Positions 21,407 to 32,961 of a stretch of 64,000 nucleotides of DNA are shown in pieces. This DNA is from Haberlea rhodopensis (Eukaryota > Streptophyta > Magnoliopsida > Lamiales > Gesneriaceae), in the NCBI GenBank assembly GCA_907163345.1, contig CAJQUN010000007.1:3734582-3798581 (forward strand). Reading direction: 5' to 3'. The notes below the pieces were generated by a model, which was not told where the DNA came from, searched no databases, and was given only the letters and a program-made list of their open reading frames with translations. Positions within the stretch are counted from its first letter, which is position 1, and every line of letters begins with the position of its first letter. A program made the position numbers and the translations under genes.

Positions 21407-24400
21407 CAAATGAGGAGGCAGAAGACGCAAACGACGTCGTGGCAGGTACCATTTTATTAAACGAATTACCTGCTTATGCATTGTTTGACTGTGGTGCCAC
21501 GCATTCGTTTATATCTAAGAGGTTTGCTAAGAAACTAGCTCTTAAACCGGAATTGCTTAGTAAGCCATACAATGTAGCAACACCCGCCAATAAAACCTTA
21601 TTAGCACACAGTATACACCGAGATTGTAATCTCAGTATTACAAAACGGTGTTTAGTGCTGAGTTAATTCAACTCAACATGGTGGATTTCGATGTTATACT
21701 CGGAATGGATTGGTTATCCAAACACCATGGGGTAGTCGACTGTCGTAACAAGAATGTTAAACTACGAACCCCAGACGACGGAGAGATCGTGTATCACGGT
21801 AAAACCAAGGAACGAAAATTCCTACTATCGGCAGCACAAACTTGGAAAGCCGTGAAGAACGGTGATGAAGTATACCTAGCAACAATAAGCGAGATAAAAG
21901 AAGAAGACGAACTCAGGGTAGAAGACATAGCGAGAGTACAAGAATTTCCGGATGTCTTCCCTGAAGAGCTGCCAGGTTCTGTCCCAAACCGTGAATTGGA
22001 GTTTGAAATCAATTTGGTACCAGGGGCTGCACCAATTTCAAAGGCATCATACCGTATGGCACCAGCCGAATTGAAAGAACTCAAGGAACAACTGCAGGAG
22101 CTCTTAGACAAGAGACAAATTAGACCAAGTGTATCCCCATGGGGAGCTCCAGTATTGTTTGTGAAGAAGAAAGACGGGAGCATGAGATTGTGCATCGACT
22201 ATCGAGAACTGAATAAGATCACAATCAAGAACAAGTACCCTCTTCCAAGAATTGATGACCTGTTCGATCAAAGGAGCTAAAGTCTTTTCTAAGCTCGATC
22301 TAAGGTCAGACTATCATTAACTCAAGATAAAAACAGAGGATGTACCGAAAACCGCATTCAGAACGAGGTATGGGCATTACGAGTTCATGGTGATGCCTTT
22401 TGGCTTGACAAACGCCCCAGCAGTGTTCATGGATTTGATGAATCGAGTATTCAAGCCATTCCTAGATAACTTTGTGGTGGTGTTCATCGACGACATTCTC
22501 ATTTATTCGTCGAGCAAAGAGGAACACGAACAACATCTTCGCCTCACTCTCCAGACACTGAGAGAGAAAGAGCTTTATGCCAAATTTAATAAATGTGAAT
22601 TTTGGCTAGAGAGCGTATCTTTCTTTTGACACATCATATCAAAAGCAGGCGTGTCCGTAGATCCTAAGAAGGTAGAGGCAGTTTTGGACTGGCAAAGGCC
22701 GACGACCGTAACAGAAATTCGAAGTTTCTTGGGACTAGCTGGTTATTACCGAAAGTTTGTTGAAGGATTTTCCTCAATAGCAGTACCTCTTACAAAGCTC
22801 ACACAGAAGAACTCAAAATTCATCTGGAGTGAAGAGTGTGAGAAAAGTTTTGAGATCTTGAAGGAAAAGCTTTCATCTGCACCGGTACTGGTATTACCGA
22901 CTGAAGGCATGGGTTTCACTATTTATAGTGACGCATCGAAAGAAGGACTGGGATGTATACTCATGCAAGAGGGAAGAGTAATTGCGTACGCTTCAAGGCA
23001 ACTCAAGCCTCACGAGCAAAACTACCCTACGCATGACCTCGAATTAGCCGCAGTGGTTTTCGCCTTAAAAATTTGGAGGCACTACCTTTATGGCGCCAAG
23101 TGTGAAGTTTTCACGGACCATCAAAGCCTTAAATACTTGTTTACTCAGAAAGAACTGAACATGAGGCAGAGAAGATGGATTGAACTCTTGAAGGACTACG
23201 ATCTCACCATTAATTACCATCCCGGCAAGGCAAACAAAGTAGCAGATGCTTTGAGCCGGAAAGGCAAAGGGAAAATGATCTTAGCTTCGGTCTCAGCTCA
23301 ACCTTGTCTTCGAGAGACCATCAAATTAAGTCAAGATCAGGATCCTAGTCTGACAAAGTTAAAAGAGCAAGTCAAAGATGGAAAAATCACTGACTTCGAG
23401 ACTGATAGTAATGGAATTCTGTGGATGAAAGGACGATTGTGCGTACCAAATGTGGACAACATAAGACAAGAGGTAATGTCTGAAGCGCATAAGTCCAAAT
23501 TTTCAGTCCACCCTGGGAGTACAAAGATGTACAAGGATTTGAAGGAAAGTTTCTGGTGGAATGCCATGAAGAAGGACGTAGCAGAATTCGTCGCCCGATG
23601 CTTAGTATGTCAGCAAGTTAAAGCTGAGCATCAAAGACCCGGAGGACTTCTTCAACCTCTGAAAATTCCTGAATGGAAATGAGAGCACATCTCCATGGAT
23701 TTCGTCGTAGGATTACCAAAGTCAAGACATAGCCATGACGGAATATGGGTAACTGTTGATAGACTAACTAAATCGGCACATTTTCTACCTGTCCGTATGA
23801 ACTATAACTTGGACAAGTTGGCAACTCTATATATGGACAATATAGTGAGACTGCATGGAGTTCCAGTGAGCATCCTATCTGACAGAGATCCTAGATTCGT
23901 ATCACGTTTCTGGAAAAGTTTTAAACAGGCTATGGGAAGTAAAGTAACTCTTAGTACGGCCTATCACCCACAGACCGATGGCCAGACAGAGAGGACTATC
24001 CAAACCCTCGAGGATATGCAAAGAGCTTGTACATTAGATTTTACTGCAAATTGGAGCGAGCTTTTGCCTCTAGTCGAGTTCGCTTACAACAACAGCTATC
24101 ATAGTATCATTGGGATGGCACCGTACGAGGCACTCTACGGACGCAAATGCCGATCACCGTTATACTGGGATGAAGTAGGAGAAAGAGCCATCACAGGACC
24201 TGAGTTAGTGCAAGCTACTACTGACAAGATAGCTATCATCAGGGATAGACTTAAGACAGCCCATGACCGACAGAAAAGTTGGGCTGATTTGAAAAGGAGA
24301 CCAGTGGATATCGAGATTGGTGAAAAAGTCTATGTAAAGATTTCACCAATGAAAGGAGTTATTCGATTTGACAAAAGGGGAAAGTTGAATCCAAGAAATG

Positions 24401-24792
24401 TGGGACCATTTGAAGTTCTAGAGAAGGTGGGAACGCTAGCATATAGAGTAGCACTACCACCAAACCTGTCAAGAATTCACAATGTCTTCCACGTATCACA
24501 ACTAAGGAAATACATTGCTGACCCAAGCCATGTACTTGAAGCAGAACCCCTAGTAGCTCAAGGGAACTTGGACGAAACTCTGAAATACGAAGAAGTTCCG
24601 ATTCGGATCGTGGATTCAAAGGACCATGTATTGCGACGAAGGACAATTTCTTATGTCAAAGTCCAATGGTCAAACCATACGGAAAGAGAAGCGACATGGG
24701 AAGTAGAAGAATTGATGCGGGAAAAATACCCCTACCTTTTCCATGATCAAGTTGACTCGAGTTTCGAGGACGAAACTTCCAATAAGGAATGA
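21407..24792 (+). pseudogene. Gag C-terminus and Pol of the first Gypsy element (protease, RT, RNaseH, integrase, chromodomain), disrupted
   Basis: Domains occur in Ty3/Gypsy order. Protease has FDCGATHSFIS near 21487. RT has YRMAPAELKELKEQL, then CIDYRELNK and the catalytic FIDDILIYS at about 22480-22506. RNaseH runs from YSDASKEGLG (22925) to DHQSLKYLF. Integrase has the zinc region (HPGSTKMY...CLVCQQVK) and a core with MDFVVGLP, DRDPRF and HPQTDGQTERTIQ. A degenerate chromodomain (VKVQWSNHTEREATWEVEEL) precedes the end. Lesions: a one-base slip at about 21643-21647, a small deletion at 22271 (DLFDQ then out of frame), TAA at 22318-22320 where Gln is conserved, TGA at 22628-22630 in FLGH, and TGA at 23680-23682 where EWKWEH is conserved. 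The product would be reverse transcriptase and integrase, but no intact polyprotein can be made. Confidence 0.92.
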
Positions 24793-24796
24793 GGGA
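24784..24796 (+). other. Polypurine tract of the first Gypsy element
   Basis: aaggaatgaggga lies immediately before the 3' LTR start TGTAAAG. Confidence 0.7.
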
Positions 24797-26361
24797 TGTA
24801 AAGACCCGAAAATTCGAGGTATTCATTAAATTAAAATATTTTGGGTCAAGTTAAAACTTTAATTATTATACTATTATTAAATGATTTAGCATGACTTAAA
24901 CTTTATTATTTGATTTCCTTGTAGAATTAAATATTCCTAGGTTCTATAATTACCATCACAATCTATGCAAGTATTGATATCATTAATTCAAAGATTTCCA
25001 TCCTATTTTACTAGCATCTAAAATTCAAAAATTCCATTATTGAATCAAGAGTTTTGGGAAAGATTTTTATACCATAAATTCAAGAATCTCAGCCTCAATT
25101 GTTCGAAAATCTGTATCATTATTTTCGAAAATTACAAGCCTTAATTCCTTCAAAATATTCACCTTATATGCTCTCAAAAATCAATACCATATTAGCATCA
25201 ATTATGCACCGATTTTTATACCATATTGTTCACCAAAAATCTGCATGTTTTAGCAACAAAAATCTGCACAGATTGTATACCATTAATTTCGAAATTCTTC
25301 CACCTTTATCTCATGATTTTTAGTTGAAATTATAAATAGGAGTTCACCATAGAATATTGACCTAGCATAACCTTTCTCCTCCATCACCATTATTTCGAAA
25401 ATCCCTTCCTTTCAGCAACTTATAGCCGAAAACTATAGCCTCAATTCTACCAATAATTCGACCGCTTCAAGGCTTAGGAAGGAAGGAATTCGTGTCGTTT
25501 TCGCACCCTTAATCGTTCAAACATCTATAATCGCTGTAAGTGGGTTTTTGCCAGTTATTCGTTTCGTTTTCTAAAAATGATTGTATCTATGCTTTTAAAT
25601 CTCAATCAATATGAATTTATTTTGAAATTATGCAAGTAGTATTTTTTAAGCACTTTATACTTTGAAATATGATTGGAAGCGGATTCCTTTATGACCCTGA
25701 TGCGGTGGGATATAACCGTTTACATGACCTTATACGGTGGTTAACCGTTGTTTCTGGAATGTCCAGACCCTTTATTCGTGGGTAAGCCGATGCATGACCT
25801 CTTCTCTAGGAGGGATAATTCTAGAGACTGATATCAGTACCAAGAGGAAACTAGAAATTTAATGTGCTTAAGTATATGAAAATTATGAACGATTGATATG
25901 TTATGATTATGGCTCGATGGAGCAATTATGTTACGATGCATTCATATCAATATATGTTTGATTACGAATTACGTTTTTGGAAAATTATGAAAAATATATT
26001 ACTGTCATATCGATTGGCCCCCGCTTGCTGAGTGTTTACCAAAACACTCACCCTTTACTCTACATCCCAGATAAAGCTGAGGAAGAAGTTGAAGCTGAAG
26101 AAGAACACCAATTCTGGGGTTGGTGATTTGTCCGCTGCGTTATCTTAAATTTAGTTCCCAAGAGTTTATCATTAAGTACGATTTTAATTCGCTCAGTTGT
26201 TTAAGTTTATTTCGCGTTTTAATTCAATGTAAAGACAATGGTTATTTATTTATGGAAAATAGACTGGTTTCGTTTGTTACGATATTACGAGGCTTATTGG
26301 TTTTCTAGTTGTATTGGAAAATTAATGCCGGTGTTATTGACCCCGGTCTCGGGGCGTGACA
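24797..26361 (+). repeat. 3' LTR of the first Gypsy element
   Basis: 1565 bp, TG...CA, followed by TSD TGTTA at 26362-26366. Near-identical to 11161-12749, but lacking the 24 bp duplication. Confidence 0.95.
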
Positions 26362-26366
26362 TGTTA

Positions 26367-27086
26367 TGTAACAGACGAAAAGGGAGGATGGTTAACTACG
26401 GGGTACGGGAAGTTCGAACCTGGAGTTAGCCCCGACTCTAGATCAATGGCCCCAAAATGATCTGGACCCCAAATGTTTTGGGGTCATGACTCATGAGATC
26501 CATATATAGTGCTTTTACAGAAGTAGTCAAATATTTTGAAAGTTCTATAAATCTCTTAAAAGCTATTTGGCTACAATACTACATGACATGCCTCTTGACA
26601 CCATATAAGATTATTTGTCAACTGTAATTCAAAAAAGGTCATTAGTTTTAAATATTAAGTGTCGTCCCTATAAATTAAACCTTTCTATGTTATAGAATAT
26701 AGAAATCCTAATGTCTTATTTCAACTGCAAACTCTATCATATTTAGGAAAATTTTAAAAAAAATTAGCCAACTCCTGAACCAGATATGTGCATTAATGCT
26801 CGTATATTGTTGAGAAGTTGTTGTCTCATGTTGGGAACTTAAAAATTTGCTCATTAAAAATGATTTTGGGTCACTTATCTTTTAACCAATTGGTTATGGT
26901 TAGGAACTCTTAACATTTATACATAATTAAACCATGAATGCCGCCTAACTAGTAAAGTGGGCTCATCAATATATTTCTTTCATTTCATACTTAGACTAGA
27001 AATGGTAATTATACTTGCCACTTTATAGCAAAACCGCAGAACATACATCGTAAGGGAAAGAAATTTTGTTTCTTTGAAAGGTGGAT
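26367..27086. other. Intergenic sequence upstream of F3'5'H copy 1
   Basis: A/T-rich, no open frame or repeat that I recognise. It is not visibly shared with the region upstream of copy 2, whose homology begins at 27087. Confidence 0.5.
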
Positions 27087-27300
27087 AAAAATGTAGCCAT
27101 ATCCACCAGTTTTCATCTGTTGAATGATAGCTGGAAAAGAACGTTCTGAAACATCTTACACTGCAACTAACTTCTCATGCACTATTAATTTATTTATATA
27201 TAGAGAATATTATGATGCAAATATTATCTCAAATCTGCCTTGATTTTAGTTAATTAATAAGAAAAACTGTATTGTGATTGTAAATATTCATTTTCATGCA
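27087..27300 (+). promoter_or_regulatory. Promoter of F3'5'H copy 1, conserved with copy 2
   Basis: This block is clearly homologous to 63141-63348. Shared elements are a TATA box (tttatatatag, about 27193-27203), an acactgcaactaac segment at 27157-27171 that resembles a MYB-type site, and a gccttgatt motif at about 27237. The sharp left edge of homology marks the promoter portion kept in both duplicates. MYB control of flavonoid P450 genes is general knowledge; the site itself is inference. Confidence 0.6.
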
Positions 27301-28925
27301 ATGTTCCTCCCTGTCATGGAACTCATAGCATTGACTTCATTCTGCATTCTCATTCACTGTCTCATTGGGATGATTTTGTCGAAACGAAGATCCGATAGCC
27401 TACCATTGCCTCCCGGCCCAAGAGGCTTTCCGGTGGTCGGAGCACTTCCACTCTTAGGTAGAATGCCACACGTTGCTCTAGCCAAAATGGCCCATATTTA
27501 TGGTCCTGTCATGTACCTGAAAGTAGGCACCAATGGCATGGTGGTGGCGTCGACTCCTGAAGCCGCGAAAGCGTTTCTTAAAACCCTTGAATCGAATTTC
27601 TTGAACAGGCCGATCCATGCCGGCCCAACCATCCTTGCCTACAATGCGCAAGACATGGTTTTTGCACCCTACGGCCCCAGGTGGAGGATGCTCAGAAAAT
27701 TGAGCAATCTCCATATGTTGGGCAGTAAAGCTCTCGATGAATGGGCCGATTTTCGTGCTGCAGAACTTGGCCACATGCTTGAGGCGATGCATCGGTCGAG
27801 TTTACGTGGGGAAGCAGTGGTGGTGGGAGAGATGTTGGTTTACGCCATGGCTAATATGATCGGCAGAGTTATACTGAGCCGAAGGGTTTTCGAGACGGAA
27901 GGAAGGGAAGTGAACGAGTTCAAGGATATGGTGGTGGAGCTAATGACTACCGCCGGCTATTTCAACATCGGTGACTTCATTCCTTGGATGGGTTGGATGG
28001 ATTTGCAAGGGATTGAGAAAGGGATGAAAAAATTGCATAAGAAGTTCGATGATTTGATCAGCAGAATGCTGGACGAGCACTTGGAATCGCGCCACAAACG
28101 CAAGAACAGACCTGATTTTCTTGATGTCATATTAGCAAATCGAGATGATACTGAATCTTCTGAGGAGGATAGGCTGACGACAACCAATATTAAAGCTCTA
28201 TTACTGGTTAACAATAAATTATTTAAAACTTTCAATACATTTAATATTCATGCATGTATATGTGGTTATTTCAGTATATGTTTTGCATGCAGAACCTGTT
28301 TACTGCCGGGACTGATACATCATCAAGCATAATAGAATGGGCTCTTGCGGAGATGCTGAAAAACCCGGATATTCTGCACAAGGCACACGATGAAATGGAT
28401 CGAGTCATCGGCAGAAACCGACGTCTGGTGGAGTCCGACATACCCAAATTACCTTATCTACAAGCAATATGCAAAGAGACATTCCGAAAGCACCCATCGA
28501 CACCATTAAACTTACCTCGGATTTCAGCGGAAGCATGCACCGTAAATGGCTACAATATACCGAAGAACACAAGAGTCAGCGTAAACATATGGGCAATCGG
28601 AAGGGACCCCCAAGTTTGGGAAAATCCATTGCATTTCAATCCGGAGAGATTCTTGTCTGAAAAGTACGCCAAGATTGATCCGAAAGGAAACGATTTCGAG
28701 CTTATCCCATTCGGTGCTGGGAGGAGGATTTGTGCCGGAACAAGAATGGGAGTAGTGATGGTGGAATATATATTGGGGACTTTGGTTCACTCGTTTGATT
28801 GGAAATTTGATGGCGAAGAGATGAATATGGAGGAGACTTTTGGACTAGCTTTGCAGAAAGCTGTGCCTCTTGCAGCCATGGTTGCTCCTAGATTGCCTCC
28901 GAGTTGTTATTTGGGTTCTAATTAG
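27301..28925 (+). CDS. CYP75A: Flavonoid 3',5'-hydroxylase (cytochrome P450 CYP75A), copy 1, complete
   Basis: Exon 1 is 27301-28206 and exon 2 is 28293-28925, with a phase-0 86 bp GT-AG intron just before the I-helix, the usual CYP75 position. The 512-residue product has an N-terminal ER membrane anchor (LIALTSFCILIHCLIGMIL), the proline hinge LPPGPRGFP, the oxygen-binding motif AGTDTS at 307-312, the K-helix ETFR at 364-367, PERF at 419-422, and the haem loop FGAGRRICAG with Cys449. CKETFRKHPSTPLNLPR and ICAGTRMG are characteristic of F3'5'H rather than F3'H. The enzyme adds 3' and 5' hydroxyls to naringenin and dihydrokaempferol, leading to delphinidin pigments. The start at 27301 is preferred over the Met at 27316 because the second copy has ACG at the latter position. 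No lesion is visible, so it is probably functional. Confidence 0.95.
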
Positions 28926-29117
28926 CTTATCACTCCATATATTTTTCAGTTTCTGGTTTCCGCATTGAAAGCCTATGTTCATGAGATAAAATATTGCCCA
29001 TCATAAATGTTATTTTTGAATTTACATTATTTATAATTATTTCTACCATTCATTGGATTAAATATTACTTTTGAATTTTCCATTTACGCAATTAATCGAT
29101 TTCCTTACATAGCCTAA
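28926..29117 (+). terminator. 3' flank of F3'5'H copy 1
   Basis: A/T-rich 3' UTR. Variant poly(A) signals such as gataaaat (about 28985) are present. It ends at the LTR that starts at 29118. Confidence 0.35.
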
Positions 29118-29601
29118 TGTCACACTCCAGAACTTTCTAGGGGATTCCAGCATATTAGAGGCTTTGAGACGTTCTGGAAGCTCCCGGAAGTTGAAGAACA
29201 CTTTAGAGCACCCCGTAAGATTCTAGGCCTCACTTGTATATTCTTTTGTAATATTGAGTTTTCTAGAATCTTGTAGGAGATATCCATGGAACCTTGTAGA
29301 AATATGTAGAAGTGTAGAAGATCTTAGAAAATCTTTTTCCATCGTTAGATCAAATTGATCACAACATCGATGAGGTGGACTTGTATATAGGGTGTAAGAG
29401 TTCATTTGTAATCACCAAGTTTTCAAAGCATTCAAACAATATAATCTTCAAAGTATTCTCTCAAGCTCTCTTTGTGTTCTTTATCTTTCTAGCACTTAGC
29501 AACCAACTCGGGAGGAAAGCTGACTTGCTAGCAACGCGGGGATACTATTCAAGTGCCGCACGGGTTCGAGAAAGTCTGGGTGAAACTCTTATCCCATGAC
29601 A
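29118..29601 (+). repeat. 5' LTR of the decayed Gypsy element
   Basis: 484 bp starting TGTCACACTCC and ending CCCATGACA next to the primer-binding site. Its partner LTR is missing from the window, so the TSD cannot be checked. Confidence 0.75.
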
Positions 29602-29692
29602 AGTGGTATCAGAGCCAGGTTGGCTCTTAAAACTTCCGCACTCAAGTTTGTTCGTTGGTGTTTGCTAGAAGAAAGAACGTCGGACTCAGGGA

Positions 29693-30633
29693 TGGTCCAA
29701 CAACCTGAGAAGCCGGAGAAGGCACCAAGGAAGGGCCGAGGCCAGTCAAGGAAACCCTCGATCGACGTTGTGGGTGGCATGGAGAACGGGATGATCCGAC
29801 TGGAGCAATACATGGCGGATCACTCCCAAGCCTTCGAGGATATGGCCGAGAGGGTTCGGGAACTTGAAGAGAACACCTCAGGGGAGGAGTTTCAACACCA
29901 GGTACTCCAATAAATTAACTCTTTCAATTTTGATGTGAAGAATCAATTCAACGAATTTAGGGGCATGGTTGAGGCCTTGCAAGAAGAGTTCAAAACTCTC
30001 AAGGCCGACATGGTTATATGCAAGAGGGCCATGGCCAATGCGGGGGTCCATGTGGCCACAACACCAACCCGGATCGATGTTCCAAGGCCAAGACCATACA
30101 ATGGGACTCGCAATGCCAAGGAACTCGACAACTTTCTCTGGAACTTGGAGCAATACTTTGCAGCCTCGAATGTGCGGGACAACGAGGCCAAAATTCGCAC
30201 AGCGCCCCAATTCCTGACCGACACAGCCACACTATGGTGGAGGAGGAGACACACCGACATTGAGCGAAGCACATGCCGCATGGAAACATGGGAAGATTTC
30301 AAGGCCGAGCTCAAGCGACAATTCTATCCCGAGAATTTGGAGTATGAGGCTCGGGGATGGCTACGATGGCTCACACATAACAAAACTATAAAATAGTACA
30401 TCAAGGAGTTTCAAGAGATCATATTGGAGATCCCGGAGCTGACAGATCAAGAAGCATTCTTCGCATTCCTTGATGGGCTCAGGCCATGGACTAAAGAGGA
30501 GCTCTAACCCCGTCAAGTGCAGGATTTGACTACGGGAATTGCTTATGCCGAGAGCCTTATTGAGTTACGGCCCTCCAACGATGGCAACGACAAAGGCAAG
30601 AGGATGACAAGGGCAAAGGTGTGAGAGGCAACC
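29693..30633 (+). pseudogene. Gag (5' part) of the decayed Gypsy element
   Basis: The frame starts MVQQPEKPEKAPRKGRG. A stop near 29911 and another near 30396 interrupt it. The capsid domain is clear: YNGTRNAKELDNFLWNLEQY, then TATLWWRRRHTDIE, WEDFKAELKRQFYPENLEYE and, after the second stop, EIPELTDQEAFFAFLDGL. The segment ends at the CAACC duplication where the solo LTR entered. Confidence 0.85.
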
Positions 30634-31404
30634 TGTGATATCCGGAAATTATGGTGATAATCCCGGAATGATTATGATCCTTAATAGATTTTAATGGTGG
30701 TAATTATGAGATAATTACGGTGTTGAGAGTCCCGAGGATTTTAATCCGGTATCGGGGTTGTTAGGTCCAAGGGTTGAGATTTATTCTCATTTAGATGTTA
30801 ACCTTGGGATTTGTGTTGGTGGTGGGATCTGGAATCTGGGGAGCTCTGTATTGAGGTTGGTAATGAAAAAGTGAGTGTGAGATAATTACTGAACACAAAT
30901 GATTTTTAATGAGTCGGGTGCGAGTATTTGAAACTTGAGTTTTTGGAGTCTTGGTAGTATATATACCAAGTTGACTCGGTGTTCAGTAATTGCATTTTTT
31001 TCTCTCCCTCTCCCACGTCAACCCCCCCTCTCCCACGTCAACCCCACCTTCCCCTTCCCCTTTTTCCTTGAAGAAGGAATTCGATTGGAAGCTCAATTCT
31101 TGGTGGATTTTCGAGCAGATAATTTGGTAATACTCCCCCCTCTCTTTTATCTCCGTTTTGATAGTAATTTTGTGGTTTTTGGTTAAGTGTAGAGTTGGGA
31201 TTGCGTTTGGATTTTTGGAGATGTTTGGTTTTTTTATATTTTGGGGAGGATTTATGGTTCATTGTTGAGGGTTTATGGTGTATTGGGTGTTGGGATTATT
31301 TTTTTGGGGGGTTTTGGCTCTCAAAACACCATTTTGGCTGTTACAGAGTTCGCCGATCACTTGGAAAATGGACTCGATCAATCGCGCGTCGCTAGCAGAA
31401 TTTG

Positions 31405-31555
31405 ACGACGATAAGCTCGTTCGATCGAGCAAAGCGACCGATCGATCGAGCAATCTTCTCGATCTCGATCGATCGAGCAAGGATGAATTTTGGAGGTAAA
31501 TTTTATGTTGCTCTCGATCGATCGAGAGCCTTTGGCCGATCGATCGAGAGGCTAG
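31405..31555. repeat. GATCGATCGAG palindrome cluster in the solo LTR
   Basis: At least five copies of a CGATCGATCGAG-type motif. They include a perfect 20 bp palindrome, gctctcgatcgatcgagagc, at 31510-31529. Confidence 0.8.
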
Positions 31556-32464
31556 TGTTTTAGAAAAATATTGGTTGGTCATGGAACCGATGCATGTTTT
31601 GCCCGAGTCTTTTAAATGGTTAATCATCATGCTTGATGATGTATTTGGAGGTTGAATACGTTCTTGGGTATGTGTTGTGTGCAAGTAATTAATTGTGAGT
31701 TATTAACTGTGTTTAGCGTATAATTCATCGGATCTCTGGGCAAAGGCGATGGTTGGCTCTTGCTATTGGATTATAAGATGCATTGACGTACGAGCATGGT
31801 TAGATATATTATTGTCATGTGCATGAATAATATATGGTTGTTCCAATCATTTAGATGTGAATTGAGAATTATGTGGTGCCGCTATTAGCGAGCAATGATT
31901 ATGATGTTGTCGATGTTGAGCGAACATCGGTTATGATGCCGCCGCTGTTGAACGTGCGAGAGAATAGAATGCCGCTGCTGTTGAGCGAGCGATGTAATAT
32001 GATGTGATAGAACTGTGGAATCATTGTCGAGATATATGTGATATCTGTAAATCATTAGTGTAATGATTTAATTATAATTGATTATGGAATTAATGGTTTG
32101 AACATGTGCATAGCTAATCAATGTAATAATTAACTGATTTTGGGAATTTGATGGTTTTGGCTATTCTGAGAACATGAACAACATGGGGGATCTCATATGA
32201 TAACGATACTATACATGGAGTATCTTTTACATTTACAGTTTTATATTATATAAATTATGAATTGTGATATTGCGGTTATTGATATGGTGTTATTGGTATG
32301 CTCACCACGTGTGGGGGCTGTTTATGTTGGGATAGGTGAACAGGTACAACATTGGCTCTAGAGTTGAGTTCGAGCTGTTGATTGGAAATGCTTCTAGGAC
32401 TGAGATACCAATGTTGGTATTGAGTAGTATGCTTTATACATTAGATACACATTCACTTATGCAG

Positions 32465-32820
32465 TGCTCGCTTGTGAGCATTCTGATGTGTATATGGGTT
32501 GTATAAAGATTGTTAGATTTTTCTTCTCGGTTTGCATGCAATTAATTATAGTGTATTGCATGATGAATTGAGAATGTGTAATTGGTGCATTGTACAGTGC
32601 ATACGTGGCTAGTTGAACTGTATTGGAGAATTAATAATCAATGCTCGCCTGTGAGCATTCTGATGTGTATATGGGTTGTATAAAGATTGTTAGATTTTTT
32701 CTTTTCATTTATGGTTTGCATGCAATTAATTATAGTGTATTGGATGATGAATTGAGTATGTGGAATTGGTGCATTGTACAGTGCATACGTGGCTAGTTGA
32801 ACTGTATTGGGGAATTAACA
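32465..32820. repeat. Tandem duplication of about 177 bp in the solo LTR
   Basis: The first unit begins tgctcgcttgtgagcattctg at 32465 and the second begins tgctcgcctgtgagcattctg at 32642. They match over most of their length, with a few indels. Confidence 0.85.
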
Positions 32821-32961
32821 TTAAGTGGATTGATGTCGAAATTTTATAGATGGTATGTCATGCTATGGAAGCATGTGTAAGAATTCCTCAATGACATGAT
32901 TGTATGCACTAATATTTGTGATAATGCACTAATAACGGGTTAAGGTAGCGATGACGTTACA

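Larger units (their letters stand above)
11161..26361 (+). mobile_element. Ty3/Gypsy chromodomain-type LTR retrotransposon (Tekay-like), carrying a nested Copia element
   Basis: This is a complete element with LTRs at 11161-12749 and 24797-26361. Both begin TGTAAAGACC and end GGCGTGACA. The 5 bp target duplication TGTTA is present on both sides (11156-11160 and 26362-26366). The internal region holds a primer-binding site, a coiled-coil leader ORF, gag, and protease-RT-RNaseH-integrase-chromodomain coding. Without the 6 kb nested insertion at 15374-21406 it is about 9.2 kb. The pol frame carries several lesions, so it is not autonomous now. By eye the LTRs are highly similar, with some substitutions, a 24 bp-scale tandem duplication at 11604-11650 and small indels, so insertion is fairly recent but older than the nested element. 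Confidence 0.95.
30634..32961 (+). mobile_element. Solo LTR (2.3 kb) inserted in the gag of the decayed Gypsy element
   Basis: Starts TGTGATATCCGG and ends GACGTTACA, flanked by the 5 bp TSD CAACC (30629-30633 and 32962-32966). No primer-binding site or coding region is inside, so LTR-LTR recombination has probably removed the rest. It contains a cluster of GATCGATC palindromes at 31405-31555 and a tandem duplication of about 177 bp at 32465-32820. The strand is unknown because both ends fit TG...CA. Confidence 0.82.

Noticed and set aside
21794..22195. A 133-residue minus-strand frame
   Set aside because: It is antisense to Gypsy protease/RT and has no recognisable domain.
27301..28925. Flavonoid 3'-hydroxylase (CYP75B) as the identity
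   Set aside because: ETFRKHPSTPLNLPR and ICAGTRMG fit the F3'5'H (CYP75A) group; F3'H typically has RLHPSTPLSLPR and GMSLGL-type sequence.
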